Shown here: in pieces, positions 48,204 to 59,372 of the stretch
How positions within the stretch are numbered: position 1 is the stretch's first letter
Layout: the number at the start of each line of letters is the position of its first letter
Source: Canna indica
Taxonomy: Eukaryota > Streptophyta > Magnoliopsida > Zingiberales > Cannaceae
Length of the DNA stretch: 64,000 nt
Reading direction: 5' to 3'
Assembly (NCBI GenBank): GCA_034359265.1
Contig: CP136895.1
Coordinates: 45,402,001 to 45,466,000, forward strand
Position numbers and translations under genes: made by a program
The notes under the pieces: model-generated
The model's input: the letters and a program-made list of their open reading frames with translations, nothing else
Told to the model about the DNA's origin: nothing
Database searches by the model: none

Positions 48204-49610
48204 TGTTGTGTGAAATACGACACTAGAAGGGGGGGGTTTGAATAGTGTCTGTCCCATTTTTCTACGTTTTCTTCTTACTCAATTTTAGCTTCACTTAATG
48301 CAATTGTTTCTTAATGATGAATATGATCAAATATAAATAGCAATGATAGACAAGCAAATAAGCAATGCAAACAAGAGTAGTTATAGTGGTTCGGCTAACT
48401 GCCTACTCCACTACCTTGGCTCCTCACCAAGGATTTCTAACCACTACTTTATAGAATCTATGTTTCCCTTTGAGTACAAAGAGGACACCCTTCTCACCAC
48501 TCCGAGAACACCTCAATCCTATTCACCTAGGCAAAACACAATCCTATAAAGTCACCCTAAGTGTTTCCTAGCACACCTAGCAACTATCTCAAATAGAAAA
48601 CAAGTTTACAATAAATGTTAAATACAAAGGAAAGGGCTTTAAGAATTTAAAATGAACCAAGGCTCCTTTCCACCGCTTTCACGTCTCCAACTTGCAAGAA
48701 GATGGCTCTTTGAATTACAGCAAGATTGAAGAAGCACAGAATTAGCGCCTGAAGTGAGATGTCGACTGAAGCAGAGGGCGCGCGCAATAGTTTGCTCTTT
48801 TGAAGGCTTAAGAAACTTCTTTAATACTCAATAAAACTAGTTGGAAGAGGATAAAGAAGTTAGGTGAGGGGTATTTATAACCCCTCACATGAACAGCCTG
48901 TTCAACGGATAAACAAAATAGCCGTTGAAGCCGTTCGGTTGCTGGCCGGTCGATCGGTCGGTCGACCGATTGATCGACTGCCACTGCGATCGCTGACTGT
49001 ATGAGAGAGCTCGGTCGATCGACGGGTCGATCGGCTGATGGAAAGATGTCGATCCCATATTCGGTTGACCAGTCGGTCGACCAAATCACTAGAGCCAGGG
49101 TCGCGCGATAGGCTATCTCCAATCCGATCGACCGCTAAGCATTTTGCCAAGTTTTTGCCTCGGTCGGTTGACTGATGTAGCCTTGAATGGCTACTGCCAT
49201 ATTTTACAGTCATTCGGTCGACCGAATGGCTGCTCAGTAGAATACTGCCTTGTTCGATCGACCGACTGGTCGATCAAACTCAGGCTGGTGCTGATTTCTT
49301 CATGGATTTTTACATGCCTTTTTTATGAGTTTAGTTACCAAGTTTCAACTTGGATAACTTTACAATTTTGGCTTGCGATACACTTATCCTAGGGGTATAT
49401 CACATGAATTCTACTTGATCTAAGCCCGAGCCTTTCTTCGATATTTTCTTCTTTCATTTCTTTGACGACCTTTTCTTTCGTCTCGTTTGAACGGACTTGG
49501 CATGCTTATCGCAACCTCAACCTGAACTCAAAACTTCACGCTTGGATTAAATACATATTTGTTATCATCAAAATAAAGATCGAGGCTTAAGAGAGACCCT
49601 TAAGCCAACA
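48204..49610 (-). repeat. Copia B 3' LTR
   Basis: 1407 bp, TGTTGTG..CCAACA. GGTCGACCGA-type palindromes lie at about 48940-49280. Confidence 0.93.
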
Positions 49611-49890
49611 ATCTCCCCCTTTTTGATGATGACAAACATAACACAAAATTTTTAGAAAGCTTAAGTGTTTGTGAGTTTGAGTTAAGGCATTCATGAGTTA
49701 GGGCATGCAAGATATGTAACTTAGCATATGTATTCAACTACTTATGACTCAACCTATGCTCCCCCTATCAATGTGCATATTCAAATACTTATAACTCATC
49801 CTATGCTCCCCCTATCAATGTGCATATCATTTTTAACTCCTCCTGAACAATAAAACCAAGTGTGACATTACTTTTTCTCCCCCTTTTGAC
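49611..49890 (-). other. Copia B polypurine tract and extra boxes
   Basis: The minus-strand AAAAAGGGGGAGAT next to the LTR (49611-49624) is the likely primer. Further AGGGGGAG boxes lie near 49758, 49806 and 49877, mirroring copia A. Confidence 0.75.
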
Positions 49891-50122
49891 ATTAATCAAA
49901 AAGAGTAAGAATTAAGTTACAATTAATGAGTGTAATTATAAAAACCAAGAAAGCCACAAAAATCAAGTATCATCTACCACTATAGTCCTTCCTATTAATG
50001 TAAGCCTATAGAAGGCAAACACCAATAGGTCGCAAAGCCCCACTACAGAGCAATACATAAGTGTGATGATACTGTATTGAATGCAATTTTTGAAAAGCAT
50101 ATACATTTTAAAGAAAGACATT

Positions 50123-53100
50123 TTAGTTACTAGGAAAAACATAAATTTCTAATTGCATCCTTAAATTTGTGAAGCTTTCTTCAACCAAGGGTTTTGTAAA
50201 TATATCGGCAAGTTGTTTATTGGTGGATACAAATTCTACCGATATATTTCCCTTAGTCACATTATCCCTAAGAAAATGATGTCTCAAGTCAATATGCTTA
50301 GTTCTAGAGTGTAAAATGGGATTTTTGGTTAAATTTATTGCACTAGTATTATCACAATGTATAGGTATGCAAGAAAACCTAAGTCCATAGTCTAAAACGG
50401 TTTGATTCATTCAAAGGACTTGCGCTCAACAACTGACCGCAGCAATGTATTCCGTTTCGGTAGTTGAAAGCGCAACTGAGTTTTGTTTCTTTGAGAACCA
50501 AGAAACAAGACTCGCTCCTAAGAATTGACAACACCCACTAGTATTTTTTCTATCTACCTTACATCCGACAAAATTAGCGTCCGAACCGATTAAATCAAAT
50601 GATGTATGACATGGATACCATAATCCTAAGTTAACGGTGCTCTTTAAATACCTCAATATGCGTTTTACCATACTTAAATGAGACATCTTAGGGAAAGATT
50701 GAAACCTAGCACATACACAAACACTAAACATAATATCGGGTCAACTTATGGTTAAATAAAGAAGACTACCAATCATACCTCGATATCGTTTTTCGTCCAC
50801 TTTAATGCCCTCTTAATCTTTGTCAAGCTTGATGGATGCGCTCATAGGTGTAGAAGCTATCTTGGCTTCATTCATCCCAAACCTTTTGATGAGCTCATTT
50901 GTGTACTTGGCTTGATTGATGAAGATCCCTTTGTTGGTTTGCTTGATTTGGAGACCAAGCATGAAGGAAAGCTCTCCCATCATGCTCATCTCAAACTCAT
51001 CTTGCATAAATTTAGCAAACCACTTACAAAGCATTTCATCAGTAGCACCAAAAATTATGTCATCAACATAAATTTGAACTAATAACATGTCATTTTCATG
51101 ATGTTTAATAAAAAGTGAAATGTCGACTTTTCCAATATCAAAACCTTGTTCAATTAGGAAAATTGAAAGTCTTTCATACCAAGCCCTAGTGGCTTGTTTT
51201 AAACCATATAATACTTTTTTAAGTTTGAAAGCATGGTTTGGAAACTCAAATTTTTCAAATCCAGGGGGTTGTTCAACATAAACTTCTTCATAAATAAAAC
51301 TATTTAAAAATGCACTTTTTACATCCATTTGAAAAAGTTTAAAGCCCTTAAAGCTAGCATATGCCAAAAGCATTCTAATTGCTTCTAATCTAGCTACGGG
51401 AGCATACGTTTCATTATAAACTATTCCTTCTTGTTGATTGTACCATTGTGCCACTAACCTAGCTTTATTTCTAATAACCAATCCTTCTTCATCTAGCTTA
51501 TTCCTAAATACCCATTTAGTTCCAATTATGGTTTGTTCACTAGGTCTAGGCACTAAGTCCCATACATCATTTCTAGCAAATTGGTTGAGTTCTTGCATAG
51601 CTAGTACCCCAAACTCATCTTCTATTGCTTCCTTAATGTTCTTAGGCTCTACTTGAGATACAAAAGCAACATATTGACAAACATTCTTGAGTTTAGAACG
51701 TGTTACCACTCCCGTTGAAGGCTCTCCAATCACTTGGTCCATTGGATGATCTATTACCAATCGATATCCTTTAGGGAGAGGTGGTAGAGCTTCTTCTTCA
51801 TCATCTTCAACTTGAGGTAGCTTTGAGGATGGAGGTTCTTCATGTTGGGTCTCCTCGTTATCTTCATCCTCCACTTCTTTATCATGACGTGTAAGATCCT
51901 CAAGTTCCTCATCTACATTCATAATCTTCACATTTCTAGAAGAATCATTAGTTTTATTAAACGTGACATGCATGGATTCTTCAACAATCATTGTTCTACG
52001 GTTGTAAACTCTATATATATGCCTTAGAATTAGTGGAGTAACCTAGGAAAATCCCTTCATCGGATTTAGAATCAAATTTTCCTAAATTCTCCTTAGTATT
52101 TAATATAAAACATTTGCATCCAAAAATATGAAAATATCCCACATTTGGGATTTTACCATTCCAAAGCTCATAAGGTATTTTCTTAATTTTTGGTCTCAAT
52201 AAAACTCGGTTAAGAATATAACAAGAAGTATTTATGGCTTCGGCCCAAAAATATTTTCGCATAGCATAGTCCTAGCCATTTCTTGTAAAACTCGATTTTA
52301 CCATTTCTATTCTTCCTCTCAACCACCCCATTTTGTTGAGGGGTTCTAGGGGAAGAAAAAGTATGTTCAATGCCTAAATTATAACAAAATTCAGATTTTT
52401 TTTCATTTTAAAACTCCCCTCCATTGTCATTTCTAATTTTCAAAATTGATACTCCTTTTTCATTTGAAACTTTCTTTGCAAACTTTTTGAAAAACTCAAA
52501 GATTTCATTTTTCTTGGCCAAAAAGAAAGCCCATGTGAATCTAGAAAAATCATCAACTAATACATAATAATATAGCTTTCCACCTAGACTAGCTACATCA
52601 CATGGACCAAAGAGATCTATGTGCACAAGCTCAAGAATTCTAGATGTACTAACTAGATTAATGCTATGAAATGAAGATCTGACTTGCTTACCTAGTTGAC
52701 ATGCATCACAAAGTTTATCTTTTTCAAACTTTATTTTGGGTAAGCCTTTAACTAATTCTTTCCTAGATATCTCTTGGATGAGGCTCATGCTAGCATGTCC
52801 TAGCCTTCTATGCCACAACCAAGAGTCATTTTTCATGGCAACTAAACATTTTACATGAGGATTTGGCAAGACATTTAATTCTAAGGTGTATACATTTTCT
52901 TGCCTATTTCCAATAAACATGATATCATTTGAAGGTGCACTTCTAATGATATATTTAGATGGTTCAAAAACAATTATGTATCCATTGTCACATAATTGTG
53001 ATATGCTAATCAAATTATATTTTAACCCATCAACTAATAAAACATTCTTAATGCATGGGTAAGGGAGTATACCTATGTCACCAATGCCAATAATCTTACC

Positions 53101-53241
53101 TTTGGCATTGTCTCCAAATGTGACATGTCCACCATCTTTACTTGATAGGGTTGAAAATAAATTGATGTCACCCGTCAAGTGTTTTGAGCAACCGCTATCC
53201 AATATCCAAGTGCTTCTACTTGGTTGAGGATGCTTCTCCAT
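50123..53241 (-). pseudogene. Copia B pol (protease, integrase, RT, RNase H), interrupted
   Basis: The protease-integrase frame (53241-52408) runs from WILDSGCSKHLTG through [23 protein letters not shown] and RNDNGGEF, then stops. The integrase C-terminal part (52262-52011) has [13 protein letters not shown] and [12 protein letters not shown] long RT frame (51991-50813) has [34 protein letters not shown] (51055-51072) and GELSFMLGLQIKQ. RNase H follows at 50731-50426 (KVDRKNTSGCCQFLGAS, STTETEYIAA) and 50410-50123 (HCDNTSAINLTKNPI, LADIFTKPLVEES). It is better preserved than copia A in RT, worse in the integrase centre. Pol starts with an in-frame ATG inside the gag end. Confidence 0.88.
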
Positions 53242-54901
53242 CTACAAAAGGAGAAGAAACTTTCTTAGGTACCCAAATTTTCTTGGGTCCCTGAGTGTTA
53301 GTCAAATTGGGAACCCATGTAAATATTGCATGTGGGTTCCTTCTCAATGCACAATCCTTGGCCATATGGCCAAATATGCTACACGAAAAGTAATTTCCAT
53401 TAAATTTTCTTCTAGTGTGTGCGTGAGCATGAAATTGTGATGATTTCTTTTTATGGACAACCTTTGACATGACATTTTCGATGGTTGTCATTTTTTCATT
53501 AAGCATGCAAAGTTCCCTTTTTAATGTTAGCATGCTACCATTCAAATGCTCTACTTGATCACTTAAATACTTATTTTCATTCTCTAATTTTTGGTTGCCA
53601 ATCTCTAAGTCCTTCTTAGCTTTCTCTAGGGTGCATGTCTCTTCCTTAAGGGTGTCTATTTCTTTCCTTAAGGCATTGCATGAAAGTAATAGACTATCAT
53701 TTTCAAGTTCTAAAGATCTATTGTCCTTTTTGAGATCTCTAAATTTTCTCCTAATGACATTGAATTCATCATGCATTTGCTCAAATTCATTTTCTAGATC
53801 TTATTGAGTAAATGAAACTTCACCAAAAATAAATTTTACCTCATCATCCTTTGCAATTAAGCAAAGGTTTGCCTTTTCACTCTTTGCTTCTTCTTCACTC
53901 GATGAGGCCTCGCATTCATCCCACGTGGCCATCATTGCCTTCTTCTTCTTCTTCTTCTTCTTCTTCTTCTTCTTCTTCTTCTTCTTCTTCTTGTATTTTT
54001 CTTTCTTGTATTTTTCTTTCTTGTGAGGGTTGGAGGTGGAGGCCATCTTGAGAAGTGGGCAATCCTTCCTTAGGTGCCCGGTCTTGTTGCAATGGTAGCA
54101 AGTGTAGCCTCCTCTTCCCTTCCTCATGCCTCCCCTCATGAAGCTCATGATTCTCCTTGCGAGCATCGCCTTTTCTTCAAGATCATCCGTCTTTTCCTCG
54201 GATGACGACGATTCTTCTGCTCGATGTGATGCTCTTAAGACAATGGTCTTGCCTTTGGGGGCATCTTCCTCTTGGTATTGCTTCATGTGGGTCTCATGTG
54301 TCATGAGAGACCCAATGAGCTCAGTGATCTTCAAAGTGCTCAAATCCTTGACTTCCATGATGCCTGTCACTTTGGGCTCCCAAGATTTTGGAAGGGAATG
54401 GAGGAGCTTCCTTACCTTCTCCTCTTCCTTTATTTCCCTGCCAAGGTTAGCTAAGCCATTCGTAATATTTTGAAATCTAGCATGCATGGCATCAATGGAC
54501 TCATGTGAAAGTATCTTAAACATTTCATAATCATGCATGAGTAAGTTAACTTTGGATTCCTTTACTTGTGAAGTCCCTTCATGGGTGGTCTTAGGACCTT
54601 CCATACTTCATATGCGGACTTACACGTAGAAATCCTATTAAATTCATTAATTGATAGGCCACAATATAAAAGCATTGACGGCCTTTGCATTTGCATTGAA
54701 AAGCCTAATTTCTTCTTGGTCCCATTGGTCCATATCCTTATTGGATTGTTTATACTCTACTAGGATCATCCTCTATACATCCATGCCTAAGGATTGAAGG
54801 AAGCCATTCATGTGGATCTTCTAATAGGCATAGTTGTTCCCATCGAATAGTGGTGGAGTATGAGTAGAGGACCCTTGAGCCAATTGGATTTCACTAGACA
54901 T
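53216..54901 (-). pseudogene. Copia B gag with stops and a lysine-run expansion
   Basis: It starts MSSEIQLAQGSS at 54901. Two TGG-to-stop-type changes and a one-base insertion (near 54668) hit the first 80 codons. From 54604 a long frame carries the capsid-like part, the CYHCNKTGHLRKDC knuckle (about 54090), a run of about 17 Lys codons, then FGEVSFTQ and a TAA near 53801. The coiled coil (53776-53500) and a degraded second knuckle (YFSCSIFGHMAKDC) follow. The gag stop overlaps pol by 26 nt, exactly as in copia A. Confidence 0.86.
53941..53991. repeat. (TTC)17 microsatellite inside gag
   Basis: About 51 bp of pure TTC (GAA/AAG on the coding strand). Copia A has only two or three units at the matching place. 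Confidence 0.92.
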
Positions 54902-54942
54902 CTTGACCTGTAGGAAAGACGGTTTAATCTTGACCTACGACC

Positions 54943-54957
54943 TAGCTTTGATACCAA
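54943..54957 (-). other. Copia B primer-binding site
   Basis: The minus strand reads TTGGTATCAAAGCTA next to the 5' LTR. It differs from copia A by one base in the core (CAAAGC against CAGAGC). Confidence 0.85.
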
Positions 54958-54958
54958 A

Positions 54959-56151
54959 TGTTGTGTGAAATCCGACACTAGAAGGGGGGGTTGAATAGTA
55001 TCTGTCCTCTTTTTCTATGTTTTCTTCTACTCAATTTTAGCTTCACTTAATGCAATTGTTTCTTAGTGGTGAATATGATCAAATATAAATAGCAATGATA
55101 GACAAGCAAATAAGCAGTGCAACCAAGAGTAGTTATAGTGGTTCGGCCAATTGCATACTCCACTACCTTGGCTCCTCACCAAGGATTTCTAACCACTACT
55201 TTAGCATATCTGCAACGACTTGAGCGGCTGTATGAATGCCGTTGCAAATAGCAACGGCTTGAGCGGTCGTTGCTGAAGACCCAATTTCTAGTAGTGAGGG
55301 AATCAGCGCCTGAAGTGAGATGTTGACTGAAGCAGAGGGCGCGCACAGCAGTTCGCTCTTTTGAAGGCTTAAGAAACTTCTTTAATGCTCAATAAAACTA
55401 GTTGGAAGTGGATAAAGAAGTTAGGTGAGGGGTATTTATAACCCCTCACTCGAACGGCCCGTTCAACGGATAAAAAAAATAGCCGGTGAAGCCGTTCGGT
55501 CGTTGGCCGGTCGAAAAGTTGGTTGACCGATTGATCGACCACCACTGTGACCGCTGACTGTATGAGAGAGCTCGGTCGATCAACGGGTCGACCGGTTGAC
55601 GGAAAGATGTCGATCCCACATTCGGTCAATCGAATCACTAGAGCTAGGGTCGTGCGACAAGCTATCTCCAATCCGATCGACCGCTAAGCATTCTGCCAAG
55701 TTTTTGCCTAGGTCGGTCGACCGACCGATCGACCGACTTAGCCTTGAATGGCTACTGCCAGATTTTACCTTCATTCAGTCGACCGACCGGTCGACCGAAC
55801 GACTGCTCGGTTGACCGAACTCAGGCTGAGGCTGACTTCTTCATGGATTTTTACATGCCTTTTTTATGGGTTTAGTTACCAAGTTTTAACTTGGATAACT
55901 TTACAATTTTGGCTTGGGATACACTTATCCTAGGGGTATATTACATGAATTCTACTTGATCTAAGTCCGAGCCTTTCTTCGACATTTTCTTCTTCCGTTT
56001 CTTTGATGACATTTTCTTTCGTCTCGTTTGAACGGACTTGGCATGTTTATCGCAACCTCAACCTGAACTCAAAACTTCACGCTTGGATTAAATACATGTT
56101 TGTTATCATCAAAATAAAGATCGAGGCTTAAGAGAGACCCTTAAGCCAATA
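54959..56151 (-). repeat. Copia B 5' LTR with internal replacement
   Basis: 1193 bp. It is collinear with 48204-49610 except that about 285 bp (matching 48453-48738) are replaced by about 93 bp of CACTA-end sequence at 55204-55296. The last bases are CCAATA. Confidence 0.9.
55204..55296. mobile_element. CACTA-end fragment inside the copia B LTR
   Basis: The segment has CAACGACTTGAGCGG, GCCGTTGC, AGCAACGGCTTGAGCGG and the terminus CAATTTCTAGTAGTG. It closely resembles 59130-59239. Only the right terminus is recognisable; the left joins LTR sequence at CACTACTTTA, which itself begins with CACTACT. Confidence 0.75.
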
Positions 56152-57845
56152 TGCATGACATCCAAATTATGCCGAATCAATAATAAACTCCAATACGGCA
56201 ATTCCCAAAAGATACTTTTTTTCACCTAGTTATATATTTGACCAAAGCTCGACACTCTTTCATTCTGACCAAACACTATCTCTAGAAGTGCTGAAACACG
56301 TACTAACATTTGTTCACCAGACAACATCGGTGGTGGCTCATCTCTTTCGACTCTGCCCTTAGTAAATTTATTACGATTCCTTCGATACTGATGGTTAGCC
56401 GGTAGGAATCGACGATGACAATCAAAGAATGAGATTTTTCGTCTGTTTTGAAGACTGAATGATTTAGAGTGTTCCATAAAATACAGACAAGAGAGTTAGC
56501 CATGAGTGCTCCAACCAAACAACATGCCGTACGTCGAGAAATCATTGATTGTCCACAAGATCGCGGCCTTTAAATTGAAGTTTTGCTTACAATGACAATC
56601 AAAATGACAGCTCCCTTAGTCCACAATATTTTTAATTCATCTATCAAGGGTCTGAGAAACACGCCAATTTCTTTTCGCGGACCCTTATGACCCGGAATAA
56701 TCATCGAAAGATAAATAAATTCATCTTTCATACACATTGACGATAGCAAATTCTAAACTGTTAGTAGCACTGGCCAAACTAAATAAGGAGTTGGAAAATG
56801 ACTAAATAGATTAAAACCATTCATGCACGATCCCAATCTGATATTTCTAGTATCCCTAGCAAATGAAGGATAACATGTATCCAAATGTTTGCATGCTTCA
56901 CTATTGGATGGATGAGTTATTACTGTATCATCACGACTTCTTGCATGCCAACTCATGTAGGGGGCCGTCTTTTCCGACATGAATAATCTTTGAAGCCTCG
57001 GTGTTAGTGGAAAAGGATGTTCACATGTTGGACATTTATCCAATTGTGCATTTTCATTATAATCTAAAATGTAGTTATTTGGGCACACGTGTATCTTTTC
57101 ATACCCAAGCCCTAATTTTCTCATCAACTTTTTAGTCTTATAAAAAGTTTGCTCAAGCTTGTTATCTGTAGGTAGCATTCCATTAATCAATCCAGCAATC
57201 CGATCAAATGCAACCCCGATGATATTACAATCGGCCTTGATGTTCAGGAGTTGCGTCTTTGTCGAAAACCTAGTGTATTTAGGATAATTCTCATACAAAG
57301 GTTCATCGGTAGGTAGCTTTCAACATCTCATAAAATTCTGCAGCTTCTTTATTCGACAATTCAATCCCTATCGCAGTTTGTACTTCTGTGATATCAACAC
57401 ATGTAGTATCTAGTGGCACTAGAGTCTCAGTAACTGGCCGATCGACATTATCATTCAAGTGGAATTGACCCCTAAGACTATCAAGTATCATAGTTCTATA
57501 GGGATTAGATGGACTGGATGAAGAAACACTAGTAGAGAAAGATTCACCATGTGTCTAAATGACAAGATTGCTCGACGTCCCGACTTCACGTGACTCCCCG
57601 TGACAAGTCCATAGAAAATATCTTGGTGCAAATCCTTTGCTATATAGATGCAGAGTGACAATTTTTCGATCAAAAAATCGTCCATTCAAGCAAATGTGGC
57701 ACGAACATCGGATTTTATCACCGATGCTAACGAATTTCTGATTCGAATAGGCGAAATTTAGAAAGTAAGTTACGCCTAATCAAAACTCATTGGTTAAAGC
57801 TCAACGATCAAGATGTTGGTACATCCAACTTCGATCGTCCGACAT

Positions 57846-58900
57846 GATTCTGTCAATCAATGACAATTTCTTCAGTTAATGCCTTTAGGTGAGATGATCC
57901 TATTCCATTCGAGATTCATGTTATTCATATTGCACTAAGTATTTCTTTTAACCGCTAACTTTATTCTAAATTTTGACAATATCTCCCTATAGTTCTTCGA
58001 ATACGCATATCATCTGGGCACGTATCGAAGAACAAGAGAGACACAGTAGCCAAAATTTAAGAATTAATGAGTTAATGGTTAAAAGAATAAACTAAGTGCA
58101 ATACAAATAACTATTTAATCCCAAATTGTCCAATCAGTGACAATTCAAGGATTGTACGTCGTATAAAAGATCATCTACTTTTTTTACACGAACATACAAC
58201 CTCCGAATGGATCTAAGGTTTTACTAAATCATATCCGACTCGTCGATGCGTACGTGAAACGTATCAACTTGTCGGATGGATGATTATTTTCTAAATGTTT
58301 CGAGCTGATTCGAGTACATAGTGGACAATTCCGATGTGAGTCCAAAGTGAACGATTCCGGCGCGAGTCCGAAGTGGACGATTCTAATTAATCTAAATCTA
58401 AAGATTAACAATAAAATTAATATAATTTAAATTAATCTAATCTAAACATTTATCTAAATTAATCTAAAAATTAACATTAATCTAAATTAATCTAATCTAA
58501 TCTAAACATCTAAATTAACACAAACATTTAATTAATCTAAACATCTAAGATTTCATTAATCTAAACATGCAAATTTATCACAAAAATATTTAATTATTTT
58601 AATTTTTTTTAAAATAGGGTTTAAAAAAATCCTATTTCCGGCGCCGGAGTCCAGTGTCCGACATATGTCAAACACTGGACAATGCGGCCGTTGGCCAAAA
58701 CCCTAAATCTAGTGTTTCGGCCAGTTCTATAATAAATAGAGAGGGGTGGCGCACGACTTACTTGGAGCAAGCGATGACGACGGGTGGCATCAGCGATCGA
58801 GGACGGCGGACGACGGCGGGCAGGCGGGCGATCTTCGGCAGCGGTAAAAGAAAGGAAGAAGAAGGAGGAAGGGGCGGGCACGATCGGTCGAGCTATATAA
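57846..58900 (-). promoter_or_regulatory. CACTA leader region, tandem A+T block and putative promoter
   Basis: Between tnp2 and the subterminal repeats lie an A+T-rich tandem block of AATCTAA and AAACAT phrases (58380-58580) and a G+C-rich segment (58620-58880). A minus-strand TTTATATAG near 58893-58902 could be the TATA box, with the G+C-rich segment as a transcribed leader. TATA use is inferred. Confidence 0.4.
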
Positions 58901-58902
58901 AC

Positions 58903-59239
58903 TTATCAGCAATGGCTCACTCGTCCGTTAGAAAGCCGTTGCTGATAAGTATATCATCAGTAACAGCTCACTCATTCGTTAGAACGTCGTTGCTGATAAG
59001 TATTTTATTTGCGCGCCGCGAGCGCGCGATCGACTAAAGAGTGACGGATTGCGTAGTCGTAACTAAGTCGTTGCTAATGTTATAATATATCGGCAATGGC
59101 TGGTGTGGCCATAACAAAGCCGTTGCAGTTGCATCACAACTGCAATGGCCCCGGCGGCTGTAAGAAAGCCGTTAGAAATGACAACAGCTTGAGCGGCCGT
59201 TGCTGATAGCCGTTGCTGAAGAACATATTTCTAGTAGTG
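58903..59239 (-). repeat. CACTA terminal and subterminal repeats, tnp2 side
   Basis: Two tandem ~60-bp units (about 58903-59005) each pair CAGCAATGGCTCACTC or CAGTAACAGCTCACTC with GTTGCTGATAAG, forming small hairpins. More CCGTTGCTG units follow, up to the CTAGTAGTG terminus. A G+C-rich GCGCGCCGCGAGCGCGCG palindrome sits at about 59011-59029. Confidence 0.75.
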
Positions 59240-59372
59240 TGGGGTCCTTGGGCAGAGCTGTTTAGTTTGGCTTGGGCCTGACTCAGGGGTGTAGTTGGGC
59301 GGAGCCCCTTGGATGGGGTTTTGCGGTTTGGTTCAGAATGAATGATGGGGCAAAGCTGGGTCTAATCCAGTT
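59240..59372 (+). repeat. Ty3/Gypsy-type LTR, right of the CACTA insertion
   Basis: It starts with the second TGG and continues GGTCCTTGGGCAGAG, aligning to the reverse complement of 25455-25587. Similarity is lost after CTGGGTCTAATCC near 59372. Confidence 0.75.

Larger units (their letters stand above)
48204..56151 (-). mobile_element. Ty1-copia element B (sirevirus-like), nested in CACTA tnp2
   Basis: The 7948-bp element is of the same family as copia A. LTRs are 48204-49610 and 54959-56151. TGCAT flanks both sides exactly (48199-48203 and 56152-56156). It sits in the codons of the conserved tnp2 motif that ends in HIEKN. The right LTR ends CCAATA instead of CCAACA and has an internal replacement by CACTA-end sequence. 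Gag and pol are interrupted but well preserved overall; RT is one long open frame. Confidence 0.94.
46498..57845 (-). pseudogene. CACTA tnp2 transposase, split by copia B and with stops
   Basis: This is the DDE-type transposase of the CACTA element. In order on the minus strand: a transposase-associated N terminus (MSDDRSWMYQHLDR at 57845, with stops soon after), HGESFSTSVSSSSPSNPYR, the tnp2 core (ENYPKYTRFSTKTQL, LGYEKIHVCPNNYILDY, CPTCEHPFPLTPRLQRLF, MSWHARSRDD), then the HIEKNMFDNIFNSLMD motif right of the copia B junction (48204), a DUF4218-like region (FFPPAFFDSMEHLSIHL, near 47680), a DUF4216-like region (DFYGLVEEVIELYY, VILFRCHWFDTTERGMKV, about 46990-46900) and an acidic tail ending DYYLDDEE. 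A frameshift lies near 57300. Domain names are from motif memory. Confidence 0.85.
36002..59239 (-). mobile_element. CACTA (En/Spm) element carrying two nested copia elements
   Basis: The termini are CACTATTGGAATAACAAG at 36002 and ATTTCTAGTAGTG at 59239, flanked by TGG on both sides (35999-36001 and 59240-59242), the 3-bp duplication CACTA elements make. Without its two insertions (8192 and 7948 bp) the element is about 7.1 kb. On the minus strand the order is subterminal repeats, leader, tnp2 transposase (57845-46498), second ORF (46425-36674) and subterminal repeats. Both ORFs carry stops, and each is split by a retrotransposon, so it is dead, though its ends could in principle be recognised by a related transposase. 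Confidence 0.93.

Noticed and set aside
53851..54051. Serine-rich plus-strand ORF
   Set aside because: Antisense reading of the (TTC)n tract in copia B gag.
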